The notes: generated by a model not told the origin, from the letters alone. DNA of 64,000 bases from DTU098 sp964498525 (GCA_964498525.1 CAZCGU010000002.1:270113-334112), one strand, 5' to 3'. Positions 44,746 to 53,522 are shown, counted from the stretch's first letter. Numbers and translations: made by a program.

Positions 44746-44910
44746 CGTGCATGCCGCCCCCCTAACTATGTATTATCGAAATTCCCTGACGATAACCGCT
44801 TGTTGATATCCTGCCTGTTACCCCCTTTAACTTAATGTATTATTGAGATTATTGCGATCCCGGCTATTGCGCCGGTGCTTCGTTTTAGCCGGCGCAGACT
44901 GAAAAAATTG

Positions 44911-46407
44911 TCAACAACCCCGTCCCCGTGACAACTTTTGGCCGGCGTAGTCCAGAGCCAGGACCAGCAGCCATGATATGGCGAAGTAGAGCAGCGCCAC
45001 CATCACCAGCGGGAAGAAGGCGTCAAAGGTGCGGCTGCGGATAATGTCGCCGGCTTTGGTCAAATCCTGTACGGCGATGTAGCCGACTACCGAGGTCATT
45101 TTGACCAGGGAAATAAATTCGCCTTTATAGACAGGCAGCACCCGGCGCGCCGCCTGGGGCATGATAATATAGAAAAAGGTCTGCCAGGCAGTAAAACCGG
45201 CGGCGATGCCGGCCTCCTTCTGTCCTTTGTCAATGCTTTCAATGGCGGTGCGAAATATTTCCGAAACATAGGCGGCAAAATTCATGCCGAAGGCGATCAC
45301 CGCTACCGCCACCGGGTTGATGTTTACCGAGGCGAATATCACGTAAAAGACCAGCATCAGCAGCACCAGCACCGGAATCCCCCGCAGGATGGAAATGTAA
45401 ACCCGGGCGGCGCCTTTTAAGATGCGCTTTTTGGACATGCGCAGCAGACAAATAAACGCGCCCAGCAGGGTACCCGCTAATACGGAGCATACCGATATTA
45501 CCGCCGTTGTTTTAAGACCGCCCGCTATAAGCAAATAGCGCTGTTCGGCAATGATATTGCTGTGGAAACTGGTTGTAAAATTATTGAAGGCGCCGCCCAG
45601 CAGCGAGGCGCCGCCGGGGTTTCTGACCATCGCGGCGATATCGCCGGCATGGTAGGGCCTGGAAAAGTCCACCTTTTGCCGGCGTTCTTCGGTGACATTG
45701 AAGCAGGAAACGGCCAGGTCGATTTTGCCCGACTGCAGGGAAGGGATCAGGGCGGGAAAATTCATATTGGAGACAACCGCCTTTTTACCGAGGGCCCGGC
45801 AGATGCGTTCCACCAGCTCAATATCAAAACCACTGATTTGGTTGCCTTGATCAACAAATTCAAAGGGGGGCATCAGGGCCTCAGTACCCACCTGCAGGGT
45901 TTCCCGGGAGGAAGGAGGGTCGAATTTGGGCATGGCCGGCAAGCTGCCGCCGACAAACCAGCGTTTTTTCATGTCGTCCAGGGTACCGTCGTTTTCCAGA
46001 TCGGTTATCGCCTGGTTCACTGCGTTTAATAAACGGGGATTGCCTTTTTTTATAGCGACAGCCACATCGACAAGCTGTACAGATTCCTCCAGCACGGCCA
46101 GGTCAGGGTTTTTTCCGGCGATTTCCCGCAGAGTCGTGCGCTCATAGACAATTGCGTCGATCTTATTGCTCCGCAGGGCGGACGTGGCGTTTACAATATT
46201 GTCCATGTCGAATATTTGCGCCCCGGGAAACCTCTGCCGGGCGGCGTTGTCGCCTGCGGAACCGGTCAAAATCCCAATCCGCTTATCTTCCAGAGAATTA
46301 AGTGTCATTGCCCCATGAGCCGGGCTGCCGTCACGTTTTCCAACGCATCCGGCCAGCGCCAGGATAAAAACAACAATTGTTCCTAAGAGTATCAGCCTGC
46401 CGCGCAA
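44911..46407 (-). CDS. Amino-acid ABC transporter: substrate-binding protein/permease fusion
   Basis: About 498 residues from TTG 46407. Lipobox ALAGC, then tandem binding lobes (KRIGILTGSAGDNAARQRF; VGTEALMPPFEFVDQGNQIS), a linker and a HisM-type permease (GLKTTAVISVCSVLAGTLLG; ILRGIPVLVLLMLVFYVIF; EAA-loop block KEAGIAAGFTAWQTFFYIIM; FISLVKMTSVVGYIAVQDLT). The substrate is probably a polar amino acid. TTG 46407 has GGAGGAG eight bases before it; ATG 46431 is in frame but has a poor site. No ATP-binding subunit adjoins it. Its leader is duplicated at 53214-53307. Confidence 0.85.
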   Translation of the reverse strand: MRGRLILLGTIVVFILALAGCVGKRDGSPAHGAMTLNSLEDKRIGILTGSAGDNAARQRFPGAQIFDMDNIVNATSALRSNKIDAIVYERTTLREIAGKNPDLAVLEESVQLVDVAVAIKKGNPRLLNAVNQAITDLENDGTLDDMKKRWFVGGSLPAMPKFDPPSSRETLQVGTEALMPPFEFVDQGNQISGFDIELVERICRALGKKAVVSNMNFPALIPSLQSGKIDLAVSCFNVTEERRQKVDFSRPYHAGDIAAMVRNPGGASLLGGAFNNFTTSFHSNIIAEQRYLLIAGGLKTTAVISVCSVLAGTLLGAFICLLRMSKKRILKGAARVYISILRGIPVLVLLMLVFYVIFASVNINPVAVAVIAFGMNFAAYVSEIFRTAIESIDKGQKEAGIAAGFTAWQTFFYIIMPQAARRVLPVYKGEFISLVKMTSVVGYIAVQDLTKAGDIIRSRTFDAFFPLVMVALLYFAISWLLVLALDYAGQKLSRGRGC

Positions 46408-46499
46408 ACCATCTCTCCTCCCGGAGGACATGCCCGTCCCGCATTAATCATCAAGGTACAATTTTCCCTAAAAACAATGGATATCCTCTTTTACCACCG
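46406..46499. repeat. Leader repeat, copy A (94 bp)
   Basis: The ribosome binding site and upstream leader of the transporter fusion gene. It matches 53214-53307 at 87 of 94 positions by my alignment. It includes the palindrome CCTCCGGGAGG. Confidence 0.85.
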
Positions 46500-46536
46500 T
46501 TATTTTATAGAAATAGATTGGATTCAAATATTGTAA

Positions 46537-46896
46537 CTACTCAGCCAGAAAAAATTTATTCATTAAACAGCACCAGCCATTACAGGGGTTCGCTCCACCC
46601 ATTTTTTTTGATAGGGAACAGAGTTTACACGAAGTCGCTGTGGCAACATAGCCGTCCTCAGTTTTTTCCACTGACCAGTTTGCGCATCCATAGATCTCTG
46701 AAAGGGTACAGAAGACATCTTCAACGCTTTGAATGCCCAATTGTTGGTTTAAATAGGGCGCTGTCTGCGCCTGTCTCTCTTTCCGTCTTTCCACAATTTT
46801 CTCTAACGCCCTCAGTTTCTCATAGGTGTTAACAGTTTCGGCGACGGATGCCGCATAAGTGTTTTGCAACATGGTGAGTCTTTTTTTAATTTCCAT
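46537..46896 (-). CDS. Cys-rich 119-residue protein, TetR-linked
   Basis: The N-terminal half is a coiled coil (MEIKKRLTMLQNTYAASVAE, then YEKLRALEKIVERRKERQ). The C-terminal half carries six cysteines: VFCTLSEIYGCANW, TSCKLCSLSKKMGGANPCNG, WCCLMNKFF. This suggests a metal or Fe-S site. Family not recognised. GGAGGG precedes ATG 46896. A site matching the TetR operator (TAACGTTCGTTA, 46927-46938) lies 31 bases upstream. A remnant encoding the same C-terminal CLMNKFF-x-AE exists at 63140-63179, so the gene once had a second copy. Confidence 0.7.
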   Translation of the reverse strand: MEIKKRLTMLQNTYAASVAETVNTYEKLRALEKIVERRKERQAQTAPYLNQQLGIQSVEDVFCTLSEIYGCANWSVEKTEDGYVATATSCKLCSLSKKMGGANPCNGWCCLMNKFFLAE

Positions 46897-46926
46897 TTTT
46901 AGCCCTCCTCATTAATATTATTGTTT

Positions 46927-46938
46927 TAACGTTCGTTA
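46927..46938. promoter_or_regulatory. Candidate TetR operator, site 1
   Basis: TAACG-TT-CGTTA, an inverted repeat shared with 47579-47594. It lies between the TetR gene end and the start of the Cys-rich gene. Confidence 0.65.
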
Positions 46939-47002
46939 GCTCTTGCGAAATATAAAACGGCAACTTGTGTGCCGACTTATACTTGTCTATGGTTTTCGCA
47001 AA

Positions 47003-47563
47003 TTATCCGCAGCTTTGCAGAACAATTGATATCTCTTCCCTGATTTCATCCTCAGGTAGATACCGGTTTTTTACGATAATTTTCTCGATCATCGTCTCAA
47101 GCAAATGCACCAATGTTCTCACTATCGCTTTTTCGTTATTAACATTTTTCGTATAGGGTTTGAGAATCTCGCGGTGCCTTGGAAGTATACTTTTTTCCCA
47201 CTCATCCATATGGTTCATCAATTCCTCGTCGCCATCAAACGATAGGTAAACCTTGATGCCAAGCCGATAAACTTGTTTATCGTAGTTGCTTAGGGTATTT
47301 AAGTCATAAATGAACTTAGTATAATAATCAATAATATTGTCGGTTTTCAATAGCGCTGCCTGCTTTTCTAAAAGATTAAAATATTCCTTTTTAATAATTT
47401 CATCGAACAACTCTTTTTTATTCTTATAATAATAATAGATCATAGGTAAAGAGCAATTTACGTCTTTAGCGATATTACGAATCGTTGTTCCATGATAACC
47501 GTTTGTGTTGAAATGCTCAACCGCCACTTCCTTTATACGCTCCCGTAAATCTTTTTCCGGCAT
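47003..47563 (-). CDS. TetR/AcrR family transcriptional regulator
   Basis: 186 residues from ATG 47563 (AAAGGA eight bases upstream; ATG-like codons at 47572 are less well placed). N-terminal DNA-binding domain: RIKEVAVEHFNTNGYHGTTIRNIAKDVNCSLPMIYYYYKNKKELFDEI, typical helix-turn-helix (about 24-45). The C-terminal ligand domain is helical with no recognised specificity. Palindromes TCTAACG-CT-CGTTAGA just upstream and TAACG-TT-CGTTA before the following gene suggest autoregulation and control of the Cys-rich protein. Confidence 0.9.
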   Translation of the reverse strand: MPEKDLRERIKEVAVEHFNTNGYHGTTIRNIAKDVNCSLPMIYYYYKNKKELFDEIIKKEYFNLLEKQAALLKTDNIIDYYTKFIYDLNTLSNYDKQVYRLGIKVYLSFDGDEELMNHMDEWEKSILPRHREILKPYTKNVNNEKAIVRTLVHLLETMIEKIIVKNRYLPEDEIREEISIVLQSCG

Positions 47564-47578
47564 AAGGCACATCCTTTA

Positions 47579-47594
47579 TCTAACGCTCGTTAGA
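47579..47594. promoter_or_regulatory. Candidate TetR operator, site 2
   Basis: TCTAACGCTCGTTAGA, perfect 7-bp arms around CT, 16 bases upstream of the TetR start codon. Confidence 0.7.
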
Positions 47595-47971
47595 ATCATA
47601 TCATGCTAAATTTGCCCTGTCAATGGTTCTGATTAAAAATTTCTGAGGCAACGATGAATGAGTAGAAAGCAAATTTTCTGTGCAGGGAAATTGTCATAGA
47701 GTTAATATCCAGTATCACGTGATGGATCACTAAAATATGAAATTGCCTTTATTTCAAGCCCCAATATAGACGATCGGGCAGAGGGGCCATAATTTTAAAA
47801 TGCAGCCGGCCCCGGCAGGCCCCTGAGAAACACGGGTGCCAGGGGCCCCATGTAAGGGCGGCTGCTTGGAATCCAAGGAAAAATGCAAATTATTTACGCC
47901 TGCTTGTATTATTAAAGGATATTCTCCAATAATGGGGGCCAGCTCGCCTCCCTGAAAGCAGATTATTTAAT
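47595..47971. other. Intergenic region with hairpin 47818-47847
   Basis: GGCCCCTG (47818-47825) pairs with CAGGGGCC (47840-47847); no T run follows. A palindrome ATCACGTGAT is near 47716. No gene is seen. Confidence 0.4.
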
Positions 47972-48394
47972 CTATAGCGTCTCCATCACCGCTAGCAGAC
48001 TCGAATAACTGTCCACATCGTGGTACTTCACGCCGGTTGTGCTAATCTCGTTAAACAGCTTCTTAAAACAAGAAATCTTTGCCTGTTCAATCGGGCGGAG
48101 TTCGAGGCTGTCCATCGTACCTTTTGTTTCAGCAATGAAGAAGATATGTTTCACTGCGCCTTTCTTGAACGAAATTGCCCAGTCTGGAGAATAGTTGCCC
48201 ACGGGCGTAGGGATATAGAATCCGCGTGGTCCCCTCGGTAACTTAGCGTATACAATTACCTCATCGGCAACATCCAAGTCTTCGGCAAATCGACGCTCCA
48301 CGCTGTTAGCTGCAGATCCATCCGTAAAGATATAGTCCTGTGTGGCATGCTTCGCCATGAATGCTTTAGAATACTCTTCTGAGGAGCGGCTCAT
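47972..48394 (-). pseudogene. Type III restriction endonuclease (Res), C-terminal fragment
   Basis: 140 residues matching the end of type III restriction subunits: SVERRFAEDLD, VIVYAKLPRGPRGFYIPTPV, GNYSPDWAISF and the nuclease core FFIAETKGTMDSLELRPIEQ, where Asp and E-x-K of the PD-(D/E)xK site are kept. The helicase part (about 800 residues) and the mod methylase gene are absent, and no ribosome binding site precedes the ATG at 48394. It is a remnant, not a working restriction system. Confidence 0.82.
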
Positions 48395-48588
48395 ATTAAA
48401 AATATCTTGCGTATAAGTAACGCAGAAAGCAACCGACCAATCTTGTCATAATATATTCAATAAGTTGATAAGTTGGTGTCAGGCACAGCCATCGCCGCCG
48501 GCGCCCACTATCGAATGGTCTTGCATGTCTCCCTAATCTTGACGATTCCGCAAGCTGAATATATTATTTGCTTAAAGAATTATTACCT

Positions 48589-48622
48589 TTTTCTAGTGGG
48601 AAGAACACCCTTTTCTAGTGGG
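48589..48622. repeat. Direct repeat pair upstream of hicBA
   Basis: TTTTCTAGTGGG at 48589-48600 and again at 48611-48622, centres 22 bases apart (two helical turns), 39-72 bases before the hicB start. A possible binding site for regulation of the toxin-antitoxin pair. The rest of 48395-48660 has no gene. Confidence 0.5.
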
Positions 48623-48660
48623 GATACTGAAACTAAGAACGACGATGGGAGTTGATTATA

Positions 48661-48882
48661 TTGACCGATTATCGTTTTTTAGTAATCATTGAACAAGACG
48701 AGGATGGCAAGTATATTGCCTCCGTACCATCTCTTCCAGGTTGTCACACCCAGGCAGACAATCTTAACGAGTTGGAAAAGCGGATTCAAGAAGCTATTAA
48801 ACTGTATCTTGATGAAAAGAGCGATTTTATACCGGATCCAGGTAAATTTATAGGCATCCATCAGATTGAGTTTCAATCATGA
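48661..48882 (+). CDS. hicB: HicB-family antitoxin
   Basis: 73 residues from TTG 48661 (GGGAG ten bases upstream; TTG 48652 is too close to it). The partial RNase H-like HicB fold is evident: FLVIIEQDEDGKYIASVPSL, PGCHTQADNLNELEKRIQEA and IKLYLDE. It lacks the C-terminal DNA-binding domain that longer HicB proteins have, so promoter control may differ. It overlaps hicA by four bases and neutralises it. Confidence 0.87.
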   Translation: MTDYRFLVIIEQDEDGKYIASVPSLPGCHTQADNLNELEKRIQEAIKLYLDEKSDFIPDPGKFIGIHQIEFQS

Positions 48883-49112
48883 CAAAGCTTGCTATTATCT
48901 CTCCCGTAGATATGGAGTGGATACTACTTCGCCTCGGTTTCATCCGCCCAAGACAGGTTGGCAGTCATGCCCTCTTTGCTCACCCAAATGGGCGCCGCAC
49001 TGTCGTTCCCTTTCATAAGGGGGAAGATCTCAGTAGGGGTTTAATCAGAAAAATTCTTCGCGATATAGATATATCACCGGATGAATATGAATATATAAGG
49101 CAAAAACTCTGA
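48879..49112 (+). CDS. hicA: HicA-family mRNA interferase toxin
   Basis: 77 residues with a double-stranded-RNA-binding-like fold: ILLRLGFIRPRQVGSHALFA with the catalytic His30 in GSH, then HPNGRRTVVPFHKGEDLSRG and LIRKILRDIDIS. Cleaves mRNA when freed from HicB. Antitoxin-first order with ATGA overlap. Confidence 0.88.
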   Translation: MTKLAIISPVDMEWILLRLGFIRPRQVGSHALFAHPNGRRTVVPFHKGEDLSRGLIRKILRDIDISPDEYEYIRQKL

Positions 49113-49379
49113 TATACTCCCGACCTTTCGTATTTCTCAACTGTTATTCCTAAAACCCTTTGCTAGCCAATCCATCGTAGGCGCTTTTCAACACGTTCCC
49201 AAGCCACCTTGGCAATGGTGAACTATATTGTCTTCTGGTACAACCCTAAACGGATCATAGTACTTTAGGAGATCTAAGTCCTATGGAGTTTGAACAAAAA
49301 TACTATGCTAGATTATCAACGGCAGCATAGAGTAATTGAGATATCAAGCAAAGATAAGAATGAGGGAGCTAGTTAATCG
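49113..49379. other. Intergenic debris
   Basis: Reverse-strand reading gives short protein-like pieces (for example LLKYYDPFRVVPEDNIVHHC) broken by stops, probably decayed mobile-element or gene sequence. No intact gene. Confidence 0.35.
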
Positions 49380-49798
49380 TGTCCGGCAGACCCATGGCCT
49401 TCCATATAGCGCCGGCATCAATTATATGGACACGGTCGGCATTAGGGGTAGCGCTTAAATGATTGGTGGTTTTTTGCATTACAATTCTTGGCCACCTGGG
49501 TAAAAACGGTTCCCCAGAAGTCACTGCTCTTTAAGACGCCTGGATAACTGTGATGCACTGATTGAATAAAGATTAAGATTGTCTTGAAGTTCAGTATCAT
49601 TTTTTACCCTGTCGGTCAGTGCCCTTATGGATTCAACTTGGGCAATCTGGGCAACAAACATGATGTAGAGCAACTAGGTTGTAAACAATTCCTTAACATA
49701 CCTGTCAGTACCAGTTTCTTTAATAAAGGAACAAAAATTTCAAAGGACAATTGATTTAGTACTTCATTAAATGTGGATTTAGTGGTATCCTTATCCAT
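49380..49798 (-). pseudogene. Decayed IS4-like transposase (DUF4372-type N-terminus)
   Basis: Reverse strand from ATG 49798 with AAGGAG upstream: MDKDTTKSTFNEVLNQLSFE, a frameshift near 49690, then AQIAQVESIRALTDRV and NLNLYSISASQLSRRLKSSD. This is the pattern of the N-terminal domain of IS4/IS1634-type transposases. A second frame change leads to DRVHIIDAGAIWKAMGL and a stop. The catalytic core is lost. No terminal inverted repeats were found. Confidence 0.6.
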
Positions 49799-50025
49799 GT
49801 CGGATCTCCTTATCTCAGAGACTATGGACAGGATTACCTGCTATGCCTCTATTATAAGAAGTTTTTTAATGAAATAACATGATATTTATGGATAATGGCC
49901 TTATTTGGTTAAATATAATTATATTTAACCAAATCCGAGGATTGCATTTCTAACGATTTTTTTGCAACGCTACTGCAATTAATCACAAGATTCCTAAATC
50001 CAGTAACAGAATTAAATATTTCAAA

Positions 50026-50628
50026 CTATTTCTGAGAATCAAGAATAAACATAGACGCATCATGTCCCATGAATATTTTACTTCCAGAATAAAAAGTTTT
50101 GGATTGAATATATCTGAATCCTATTTTAGTCATAATGACGGTTAGCTTAACTTGATCAAATCCGTTATGAACCATATCAGAAACTATTTCTTTATTTTTA
50201 TTAAAATCTACGATTAATAAATGCCCTCCTGCATTTAGAACATCATATAATTTTGATAAAACCAACTCAACATCATTAATATGGAGTAAAACCTGAGCCA
50301 TAAAAATATAATCGGCATGTAAATCCCAAAGACTATCTTTTTCAAAGTCAAAGCATAATGCAGCTGCATTCTGTATATTAGAATTAGAAATTTTTTGCTT
50401 TATTTGATTAATCATGTTTTGTGATGTATCGAGAAATAGCATAGAATTGAAATTATTTAACAAGTCCATTCCAATAAGACCAGTTCCACACCCGAAATCA
50501 ATTGCATTCTTGTTATAAACGTCAACTAAATATTCACGGATGGCATCTGATGCCACCTTTGCAATTTGGATTCTTTCAGGAGTGTCATATATATTAGCTA
50601 TCATTTCAAACTTATCCGTATTCCCCAT
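50026..50628 (-). CDS. Class I SAM-dependent methyltransferase
   Basis: 200 residues. SAM-binding motif NAIDFGCGTGLIGMDLL (about 41-57), acidic motif MLFLDTSQNM, AALCFDFEKDSLWD and post-motif YIFMAQVLLHINDVE. The methyl acceptor is unknown; the fold is of the ubiquinone/tellurite-resistance type. The coding sequence is clearly more AT-rich than its neighbours, with AAT/AAA/ATA codons, suggesting recent acquisition. It stands alone between IS debris and an EVE protein. Confidence 0.85.
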   Translation of the reverse strand: MGNTDKFEMIANIYDTPERIQIAKVASDAIREYLVDVYNKNAIDFGCGTGLIGMDLLNNFNSMLFLDTSQNMINQIKQKISNSNIQNAAALCFDFEKDSLWDLHADYIFMAQVLLHINDVELVLSKLYDVLNAGGHLLIVDFNKNKEIVSDMVHNGFDQVKLTVIMTKIGFRYIQSKTFYSGSKIFMGHDASMFILDSQK

Positions 50629-50852
50629 TATTACCTCTCCAATCTACCTCAATAAAAAATCTAATGTCATCTGTTTGATCTTCTAAAGGATTACTTTGTC
50701 ACCGGAGCTTTAAGATCAATTATATCACTTATTTATCAAGGTTTATGATCGTTCCAACAGGCAAACCGTTTCTGTATGCCTGTTGCTGCAATTCTGATGA
50801 CCATTGAACCCGGCACCCCCTTGGCGGTGAGTTATAAGTCAAACTTAATGAG

Positions 50853-51254
50853 TCAATTGCATGCCATCAGGTGGATCTTCGACCAGAACTGCGCAGGCAC
50901 CGGCATGACCGACAGGCGGGGCTGACGCACCAGTTCCCAGTTTGAAAATACGGGGTCCTGCTTGATTTGGGCCAGGGTTACCGGCTGGTTCAGGCGATAG
51001 TCCGCAACCAGATCAATAAGGTACAGGCCCTTTTGCTGCTGGTCGGGATAAGGCTCGGAAGCAACAGAAGCAACCCCGGCAATCGTTTTTTCTTTACCGG
51101 TGTGATAGATAAACGCAAGATCACCCGGCTTCATGCTCCTTATGTTTTTAAGGGCGGCAAAATTCTTAACTCCGTCCCAGACATCCCGTCCCGCTTGTTC
51201 CAGGTCGAAATAACTGTACTCCTCCGGTTCGGTTTTCATCAGCCAGTAAGCCAT
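50853..51254 (-). CDS. EVE domain protein
   Basis: 133 residues from ATG 51254 with GAGGTG upstream. A PUA-like EVE domain that binds modified bases: YWLMKTEPEEYSYFDLEQAG, VWDGVKNFAALKNIRSMKPG, DLAFIYHTGKEKTIAGVASV and VFSNWELVRQPRLSVMPV. EVE proteins read modified cytosine and often lie near restriction or methylase genes, which fits the damaged type III system and methyltransferase nearby. The longer frame to 51344 has no supporting site. Confidence 0.87.
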   Translation of the reverse strand: MAYWLMKTEPEEYSYFDLEQAGRDVWDGVKNFAALKNIRSMKPGDLAFIYHTGKEKTIAGVASVASEPYPDQQQKGLYLIDLVADYRLNQPVTLAQIKQDPVFSNWELVRQPRLSVMPVPAQFWSKIHLMACN

Positions 51255-51555
51255 GCCGGACACCTCACTTTTCCCTTTATACATCATCTTTCCTATGCGC
51301 GATGTGAAATATTCACTAACAATGACATCCTTTGCCTCTTCCAAATTTATGCGCTGAGTAATCCGAGCTATGTCATCGTCACCCGCGGCAACCTTCTCCC
51401 TGTGGCGGTTGTGTCAATAAACCCGTTCCCTTGAAGCCCAGCTTCCCCCGGCGCCCATTATTCTGGTATAATTATGATGTAGATGTCGCAAGGCGGTACA
51501 TGGCTGGCCATTGAAGCCGGGGAGATCCCGTCTCAGCGGGAAAAGGAGTATTTTT

Positions 51556-51900
51556 ATGGCGACAACATCTGATTATGTTGAGTTTGTCTATGGACAGATT
51601 GTCGGCACGGGAGCAGTACGTTATAAAAAGATGTTCGGCGAGTACATGGTATATGTAGACGACAAGCCGATACTCCTTGTTTGCGACAATACTGTGTTTG
51701 TAAAAATTCTTCCCTGCCTCAAGGAACTAATGGCTGATGCTGACAGGGGCTATCCTTACAACGGCGCCAGGGAGCATTATATCCTGGATATTGAAGACCG
51801 CAATTTGACAACGGCGGTTATTGCGACGCTTTTGCCTGTGACACCTGTGCCAAAGCCTAAAAAAACAAGAACCGGTAAACCTGCGAAAAAAAATAATTGA
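51556..51900 (+). CDS. TfoX N-terminal domain protein
   Basis: 114 residues from ATG 51556, AAAGGAG eight bases upstream. TfoX-N signatures: YVEFVYGQIVGTGAVRYKKM, FGEYMVYVDDKPILLVCDNT and FVKILPCLKELM. A Lys/Pro-rich C-terminal tail (PKPKKTRTGKPAKKNN) follows. Single-domain forms have no settled function; full-length TfoX controls competence in Gram-negatives. Confidence 0.82.
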   Translation: MATTSDYVEFVYGQIVGTGAVRYKKMFGEYMVYVDDKPILLVCDNTVFVKILPCLKELMADADRGYPYNGAREHYILDIEDRNLTTAVIATLLPVTPVPKPKKTRTGKPAKKNN

Positions 51901-52005
51901 AAAAAACAAAGAATTTGTCAAAGAGGTGGGTTTCTCCCCCGGGTGCAATAACAGGTGAAATTCTCGTAATTCTACCTTCCGGGTGCGGCCCACGATTCCG
52001 ATTCA

Positions 52006-52404
52006 CTACTTTTTGGTAAATATTCTGACAAACATGCTGTAAACCAAATGGGCGATAAAAGCTCCCACCAGCCCGATAAAAGCAAATATCGCCGCATAAA
52101 ACAACACACCTGGCAATTCCCCCCGCGCCCCGCTCCAGACCAGCCAGAGCATCAGAAAGGCATACAGGAATGATATTGCGGACGCCGCAAAAAATGCCAG
52201 GTTATCCCGGTAAAATCCGTAGACCAGCGCTCCTAAAAATAAAACCAGCGGGGGGTTAACGGTGAAACCCTTAATCTCACTGGTAATAATACTGTGGCCC
52301 CAACTGCAGGTAACAGTTCCTGTGATCGGTTTAAACCCGATGGCAATAGCTATCGCCACCGGTACAAGCAGTATGACTATTGCAATAATATTCCTGACCT
52401 TCAT
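52006..52404 (-). CDS. Hypothetical membrane protein
   Basis: 132 residues, four predicted membrane spans: AIVILLVPVAIAIAIGF, PPLVLFLGALVYGFY, LAFFAASAISFLYAFLMLWL and GVLFYAAIFAFIGLVGAFIA. A short extracytoplasmic loop has one Cys (TVTCSWGHSI). A basic C-terminus (RIFTKK). No family recognised. Confidence 0.65.
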   Translation of the reverse strand: MKVRNIIAIVILLVPVAIAIAIGFKPITGTVTCSWGHSIITSEIKGFTVNPPLVLFLGALVYGFYRDNLAFFAASAISFLYAFLMLWLVWSGARGELPGVLFYAAIFAFIGLVGAFIAHLVYSMFVRIFTKK

Positions 52405-52558
52405 CCGATTACCAGCCCATTATGCAATTTATAAATCAAAGACAATTCCCCGTCATAAACAACCTGGCCGAGGCCTGTTATTTGGTTGTTGATAACTTTT
52501 TCGGCATCCTAAGACGTATCAATACTCCGGTATGCGCCACGCAAAGAACATAAGGCGT

Positions 52559-52978
52559 TTAGCGCCCCTTGCGCTTTTCTTTGCGCTTTCCCAGCCGCAA
52601 TTTAAACAGGTGTTCCTTTTCAGCTTTTTTTTGTTCCCGCATAAGTTTTTTGCGTTTCAGTTTCCCCTGCTCCTGCTGCAGTTTCAAAGCCTGCTGTGCT
52701 TTTGTCCCCATGCCAGTTTCCCGCAGTTGCTTTTTAGCAGTTCGCTGCGCCCGTTTTGGGTTCAGTCGTTTTTCTGAAATTGAATCAGTATTGATGGGGG
52801 GGCTAAACTGCAGTTTGCTCCAGTTTTTCAGAAGGTAATCATAGACCTCATAATCCTTTGGTTCAGGGCCAAATGTTATTTTACAGACCTCGTACCGGTC
52901 ACCGTCCTGACGCTCGTAAATGCCGACCCAGAACGGTTCCTCAAATAAAACGGTAAATTTCGATTTAGCACAGCCCAC
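52559..52978 (-). CDS. yjdF: YjdF family protein (DUF2992)
   Basis: 139 residues from GTG 52978, with GGAGG seven bases upstream. N-terminal domain KFTVLFEEPFWVGIYERQDG, YEVCKITFGPEPKDYEVYDY and LLKNWSKLQFS; C-terminal very basic helix (AQRTAKKQLRETGMGTKAQQ, then EQKKAEKEHLFKLRLGKRKE). This is the YjdF pattern. In other firmicutes yjdF is preceded by a riboswitch for azaaromatic compounds; the 230 bases upstream here could not be matched to it by eye. Confidence 0.82.
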   Translation of the reverse strand: MGCAKSKFTVLFEEPFWVGIYERQDGDRYEVCKITFGPEPKDYEVYDYLLKNWSKLQFSPPINTDSISEKRLNPKRAQRTAKKQLRETGMGTKAQQALKLQQEQGKLKRKKLMREQKKAEKEHLFKLRLGKRKEKRKGR

Positions 52979-53213
52979 AAGAGTTCCTCCTTTTATGTGC
53001 TTCTGGCAAAGAATGGACAACCAAGGAGGCAGGTTACTGACGTCTCGCGACGCGTCCGGACTACCAACCGGAACTGTGTTTTTATCTTTGCATTTGCTTA
53101 TAGGGTCAGAATATGCTATTTGTAGGACCTTTCATAGATAGCCACGCAGTCCTTTACGCTTAAAGCGGCCCTGTCGCATTTAAACAACCGGTCAGCACTG
53201 CGCGGAAGGTACT
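52979..53213. other. Upstream region of yjdF
   Basis: No gene. It has some hairpin potential on the reverse strand (TTCCGG..CCGGAA type arms near 53060-53075; GACGTC and GCGACGCG palindromes near 53039-53052). A yjdF-type riboswitch can be neither confirmed nor excluded by eye. Confidence 0.3.
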
Positions 53214-53307
53214 AAACCGTCCCTCCTCCCGGAGGAGATGCCCGTTCCGCATTAATCATCAAGGTACAATTTTCTCTGAAAATAATGGATATCCTCTTTT
53301 ACCACCG
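53214..53307. repeat. Leader repeat, copy B (94 bp)
   Basis: Orphan copy of the transporter-gene leader at 46406-46499 (87/94). The ribosome binding site is kept, but the TTG start codon position reads TTA and no gene follows on the reverse strand. Confidence 0.8.
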
Positions 53308-53522
53308 GATGGGAAAAATTTTTATGTATAACGACGCGGACCTTACCCGGAACCGGCGGTTTTCCCCGCGCAAGCAAGGTGTTTTCATGAAAACAGCGCG
53401 TGGGCCTGCTTTCCCGTTATTAGCAACATGCAGGATCAGGCCTTTGTTTGTAGAAATAAATTAAACCATATTTGTGATACTTTGGCCGGTTAATCGTATA
53501 TAGATATAGCCGAAATATTTAG

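Noticed and set aside
46377..46832. Forward-strand 151-codon frame
   Set aside because: It crosses the transporter leader and the antisense of the Cys-rich gene; no ribosome binding site and no family.
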